Shown one piece after another: positions 61,568-64,000 of a stretch of DNA of 64,000 nt (position 1 is its first letter; the number at the start of each line of letters is the position of its first letter). A program made the position numbers and the translations under genes. The stretch spans positions 1-64,000 of the forward strand of contig NZ_JAIZZN010000016.1 in the NCBI RefSeq assembly GCF_020443565.1, written 5' to 3'. This DNA comes from Clostridium sp. CS001 (lineage in GTDB: Bacteria > Bacillota > Clostridia > Clostridiales > Clostridiaceae). Under the pieces are notes generated by a model. The model had not been told where the DNA came from. It saw only the letters and a list, made by a program, of their open reading frames with translations, and ran no database searches.

Positions 61568-62630
61568 ACTTTTCAACATAATTACTTACATGTTTAATCA
61601 CCATATTAATTGTTCCATCACCATTTCTTTGTATTTCAAAGCGGCTATTGTCATTATATGTTTCTGCATCCACGTATAAATCTATATCTTTATCTATTTT
61701 TAACCTTACTCTTTTTAGCTTTTTATCTATCCATTCTTTATCAAGCTTAATGTTTTCTGAAATTCCTTGTTCCGCTATAAATTCAACAAATTTTTCTTTA
61801 GTCTCATGATTTTGAGGAAATATTTCCTCTGACAATTCCCTAACATCAATGCTATCCTCTTCCCTAAGCTTTTTCTTTATAGTACTTCTAACAACCTCTG
61901 CTTTATCCGCATTTTCGGGGAAATTGTTTTGAGTCCACTTTTCTGCAGCTTTTACAAAGCTTTTAGTAACATCTCTTTCATTTTCAACAATACTACAACC
62001 TAAATAATTATTAACAAAATAGTTTGCGCCAAATTCTTTGTATTCCTCATCTTCCTTATATTCTTCACTTTCTTTATTCTTACTCTTCTTGTCAATAACC
62101 ATTAAATCGAATTTATTTTCCTCCCTACAGGGTTTTATAAAAGCACACTTTTGTACCCTTTGAGAACTACCTGGTAACCCTGTAAACTGTGGTATTATAT
62201 CAATGCCTAACTTATCATCCACAAATTGAATTGTGTGAACAAAATTTTTAACATAGTCCATTTTAAATATTCCGAGTAGAGGTCCAAACTCTGTGGTAAA
62301 AGATACTACTACTAGTCCGCAGGAAGGAATACTACCTTTAGATCTCATTAAAGTAAACATCTCTCTTGCCAGTCCCTTAGATACAATCAGTAAATTATTC
62401 TCCCCATTTAAGTATTCATCTGCTAAAGTTCTTACTATGCTCTTCTCATCGTTAAATATTCCATACTTTAATTCTTCATCCCTTAAACACCGTTGAATAT
62501 GTTTAAGTAAAAAGCTATACTTTTCTTCATCTAAATCCAAAGCATATTCATTTAATATTGGTTCATCTGCATTGTTATCTAGAACGTGAATAATAGCCTC
62601 ATTTATATTAACTTCTTTTATATATTCCAA
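61566..62630 (-). CDS. 37-kDa nucleoid-associated protein (NdpA/YejK-like)
   Basis: 354 residues from a TTG with GGTGGTG 6-9 nt upstream. It has the YejK-type pattern: INEAIIHVLDNNADEPILNEYALDL at the N-terminus, FTTEFGPLLGIFKMDYV and a central acidic linker. Homologues bind DNA on the nucleoid and also occur near phage-defence and mobile genes, though none is seen here. A terminator lies directly at its 3' end; a family A repeat lies upstream. Confidence 0.85.
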   Translation of the reverse strand: MEYIKEVNINEAIIHVLDNNADEPILNEYALDLDEEKYSFLLKHIQRCLRDEELKYGIFNDEKSIVRTLADEYLNGENNLLIVSKGLAREMFTLMRSKGSIPSCGLVVVSFTTEFGPLLGIFKMDYVKNFVHTIQFVDDKLGIDIIPQFTGLPGSSQRVQKCAFIKPCREENKFDLMVIDKKSKNKESEEYKEDEEYKEFGANYFVNNYLGCSIVENERDVTKSFVKAAEKWTQNNFPENADKAEVVRSTIKKKLREEDSIDVRELSEEIFPQNHETKEKFVEFIAEQGISENIKLDKEWIDKKLKRVRLKIDKDIDLYVDAETYNDNSRFEIQRNGDGTINMVIKHVSNYVEK

Positions 62631-62671
62631 AAAAACACCACCTTACTATTTATCTAGGCATATGAAAATAG

Positions 62672-62705
62672 TTAACTCATCATCTGCGATGCTGCAATAT
62701 TATTA
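62672..62705 (+). repeat. family A hairpin module, solo copy
   Basis: TTAACTCAT, stem CATC-TGC-GATG, then CTGCAATATTATTAT. The stem differs from other copies at paired positions. No core follows. It lies 42 bp upstream of the nucleoid protein gene start. Confidence 0.65.
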
Positions 62706-62780
62706 TACTATTAAAATGTCATTAAAACAAAGCCATATATTGTTGTATATTTACTTATTAATAAAATTATTTACTTGCAA

Positions 62781-62916
62781 TTAAATCATCACCTGGGGTG
62801 CTGCAATATTAACGACTTCAGAAGGAGATTTAGACTATCACTGAAGTTTTCTCTTTGCTATAGCATGTAACTCCCCCTTATAGAAGAGGGAGTCTTTCCT
62901 TCTGAAATGTCGTTAA
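62781..62916 (+). repeat. family A dispersed repeat, full copy
   Basis: Hairpin module TTAAATCAT-CACC-TGG-GGTG-CTGCAATA followed by a 108-bp core (62809-62916). The core has inverted ends TTAACGACTTCAGAAGG / CCTTCTGAAATGTCGTTAA, an AGATTTAGACTATCAC segment shared with the copy at 20881, and an inner ACTCCCCCTT/AAGAGGGAGT stem. The two cores are the same length. No gene is seen in 62631-63054. Confidence 0.75.
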
Positions 62917-62984
62917 GTCCATAATTCTAATGTATTCTTAATGTGACTTTATTTAAGTTGTGGTATAATCACAGTTAATGATAA

Positions 62985-63018
62985 TTAACTAATCACCTTT
63001 GGTGCTTAAATATTAGCC
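62985..63018 (+). repeat. family A hairpin module, diverged solo copy
   Basis: TTAACTAAT, stem CACC-TTT-GGTG, CTTAAATATTAGCC. It lies 16-20 bp downstream of a TATAAT box (62964-62969) in the presumed 5' leader of the DUF5685 gene. Confidence 0.5.
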
Positions 63019-63054
63019 ACTGATTATAAGCAAGATAAAAGCAGGAGGACTTCA

Positions 63055-63909
63055 ATGTTTGGATATGTTACTCCATTTAAAATGGAAATGAAAATAAAAG
63101 ACTACGAAAAGTTCAAAGCTTATTATTGTGGTCTATGTAACTCTATTAAATGTAACTTTGGTAATGTTCCCAGGCTTACTTTAAATTATGATATGACTTT
63201 TTTAGCATTACTTTTAGATTCCCTATCGGATGATAAATACAATTTCACTGAATTTAAGTGCTTAATGCATCCACTAAAAAAAAGGATTATGCTTAATAAT
63301 AATGCTGCTTTAGATTATGCAGCCTTTTGTAATATTACTTTAGCTTATTATAAACTAGTGGATGATGTCCAAGATAATAAAACCATGAAAAGTAAGGTTT
63401 TTTCTAGTTTTCTAAAAAACTACTTAAAAAAATCCAAAGTAGAAAATAAAGCTGTGATGGAATATACTAAAGAAAAGCTTTTACTTTTAGATACCCTAGA
63501 AACAAATTATGACGGTATAAGCCTAGATGAGCTCTGTGATGCCTTTGCTGACCTCACCGGCTTTATAGTATCTTTTTACTATAAGGATGCTCCCTTTAAA
63601 GAAAACTTATATTGGCTTGGTTATAATTTAGGTAAATGGATATATATAATAGATGCATATGATGATTTAGAAAGCGATATAAAAGATAATTCCTTTAATG
63701 CTATAAATTCTTTGCTTAATACAGAGAATTTGGACTTTAAAAGTTTTTCAGTGTTAATAAAGCCGAGAATTGACTTTATATTAGTTTCCTGTAGCGAGCA
63801 ATGTTTAAAATATTTAAATACATTGCCTTTAATAAAAAATGAAGATATATTATATAATATATTAGAGCTAGGTTTGATGGAAAAAATGGAGAAGGTCTTT
63901 AACAAATAA
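63055..63909 (+). CDS. DUF5685 family protein
   Basis: 284 residues with GCAGGAGG upstream of the ATG. The N-terminus MFGYVTPFKMEMKIKDYEKFKAYYCGLC is characteristic of DUF5685. Cysteines in YYCGLCNSIKC (about 24-32) and others could bind a metal or cluster. The rest is helical, with DAYDDLESDIKDNSFNAIN resembling an aspartate-rich isoprenoid-enzyme-like segment. Function unknown. It is 55 bp upstream of a DnaJ-domain gene on the same strand, the usual pairing in Clostridia. Confidence 0.85.
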   Translation: MFGYVTPFKMEMKIKDYEKFKAYYCGLCNSIKCNFGNVPRLTLNYDMTFLALLLDSLSDDKYNFTEFKCLMHPLKKRIMLNNNAALDYAAFCNITLAYYKLVDDVQDNKTMKSKVFSSFLKNYLKKSKVENKAVMEYTKEKLLLLDTLETNYDGISLDELCDAFADLTGFIVSFYYKDAPFKENLYWLGYNLGKWIYIIDAYDDLESDIKDNSFNAINSLLNTENLDFKSFSVLIKPRIDFILVSCSEQCLKYLNTLPLIKNEDILYNILELGLMEKMEKVFNK

Positions 63910-63964
63910 AAAATTTATATGTGTAGGCTAACCTACATGCGACATAAAAAGGAGTGGAATATAA

Positions 63965-64000
63965 ATGAGAAATCCCTACGAAGTACTTGGTGTACGGGAA
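63965..64000 (+). CDS. DnaJ-domain protein, 5' end only
   Basis: ATG at 63965 with AAGGAG 9-10 nt upstream. The 12 visible codons read MRNPYEVLGVRE, the opening of a J-domain. The window ends here, so the size and other domains are unknown. Likely co-transcribed with DUF5685. Confidence 0.8.
   Translation, partial: MRNPYEVLGVRE

Overview
This window is a stretch of chromosome from a low-GC, spore-forming, amino-acid-fermenting Clostridium-type Firmicute. The evidence is the AT-rich intergenic DNA, strong AGGAGG-type ribosome binding sites, a complete selenocysteine-dependent glycine reductase operon, an oxygen-sensitive iron-sulfur L-serine dehydratase, a SleB-like cortex hydrolase, and many Clostridia-type genes (YgiQ, DUF421/DUF4363, DUF5685, MoxR-DUF58-transglutaminase). 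Most genes lie on the minus strand. I saw no CRISPR array, rRNA or tRNA.

Layout. 1-740: eroded DNA with the 5' end of a group II intron and two gene remnants. 740-7850: an oligopeptide-binding lipoprotein, a small membrane protein, ligA, pcrA and the YerC-type TrpR-like regulator. 8028-15710: secG and the glycolytic operon cggR-gap-pgk-tpiA-gpmI-eno, with a CggR-like operator, followed upstream by rpoN (sigma-54). 17248-22225: a BMP-family nucleoside-type ABC importer. 22593-31050: the glycine reductase operon grdX-trxB-trxA-grdE-grdA-grdB-grdC-grdD behind a glycine riboswitch with its own terminator; grdA and grdB are each read through one in-frame UGA as selenocysteine. 31410-42520: degV, trmL, a membrane-embedded MutS relative, small membrane proteins, a HAD phosphatase, the MoxR/DUF58/transglutaminase operon and a VanW protein. 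42759-54408: M42 peptidase, an ECF sigma factor with a membrane anti-sigma-like propeller protein, SleB-like hydrolase, a soluble MgtE/CBS protein with a short leader ORF, YgiQ, lipid kinase, CBS pair, PssA and a CAX-type antiporter. 54554-64000: serine dehydratase sdaAB-sdaAA, a pentapeptide protein, a TGS-uridine kinase, DUF421/DUF4363, fba, a nucleoid-associated protein, DUF5685 and the start of a DnaJ-domain gene.

Metabolic logic: lower glycolysis (gap to eno, plus fba elsewhere), serine deamination to pyruvate and Stickland-type glycine reduction to acetyl phosphate sit close together, as expected of a fermenter living on amino acids and sugars.

The least explained signals are non-coding. 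Family A is a dispersed modular repeat (8028, 20853, 62672-63018). It has a small hairpin whose stem changes sequence but keeps its pairing from copy to copy, joined in two copies to a 108-bp inverted-repeat core with TTAA ends. Family B (2885, 35464, 57255) includes a 241-bp nearly self-complementary element with a GC-rich head carrying two hairpins with identical AGGAC loops. A 28-codon leader ORF whose end pairs with sequence just before the MgtE-like gene's ribosome binding site is a further candidate regulatory device.
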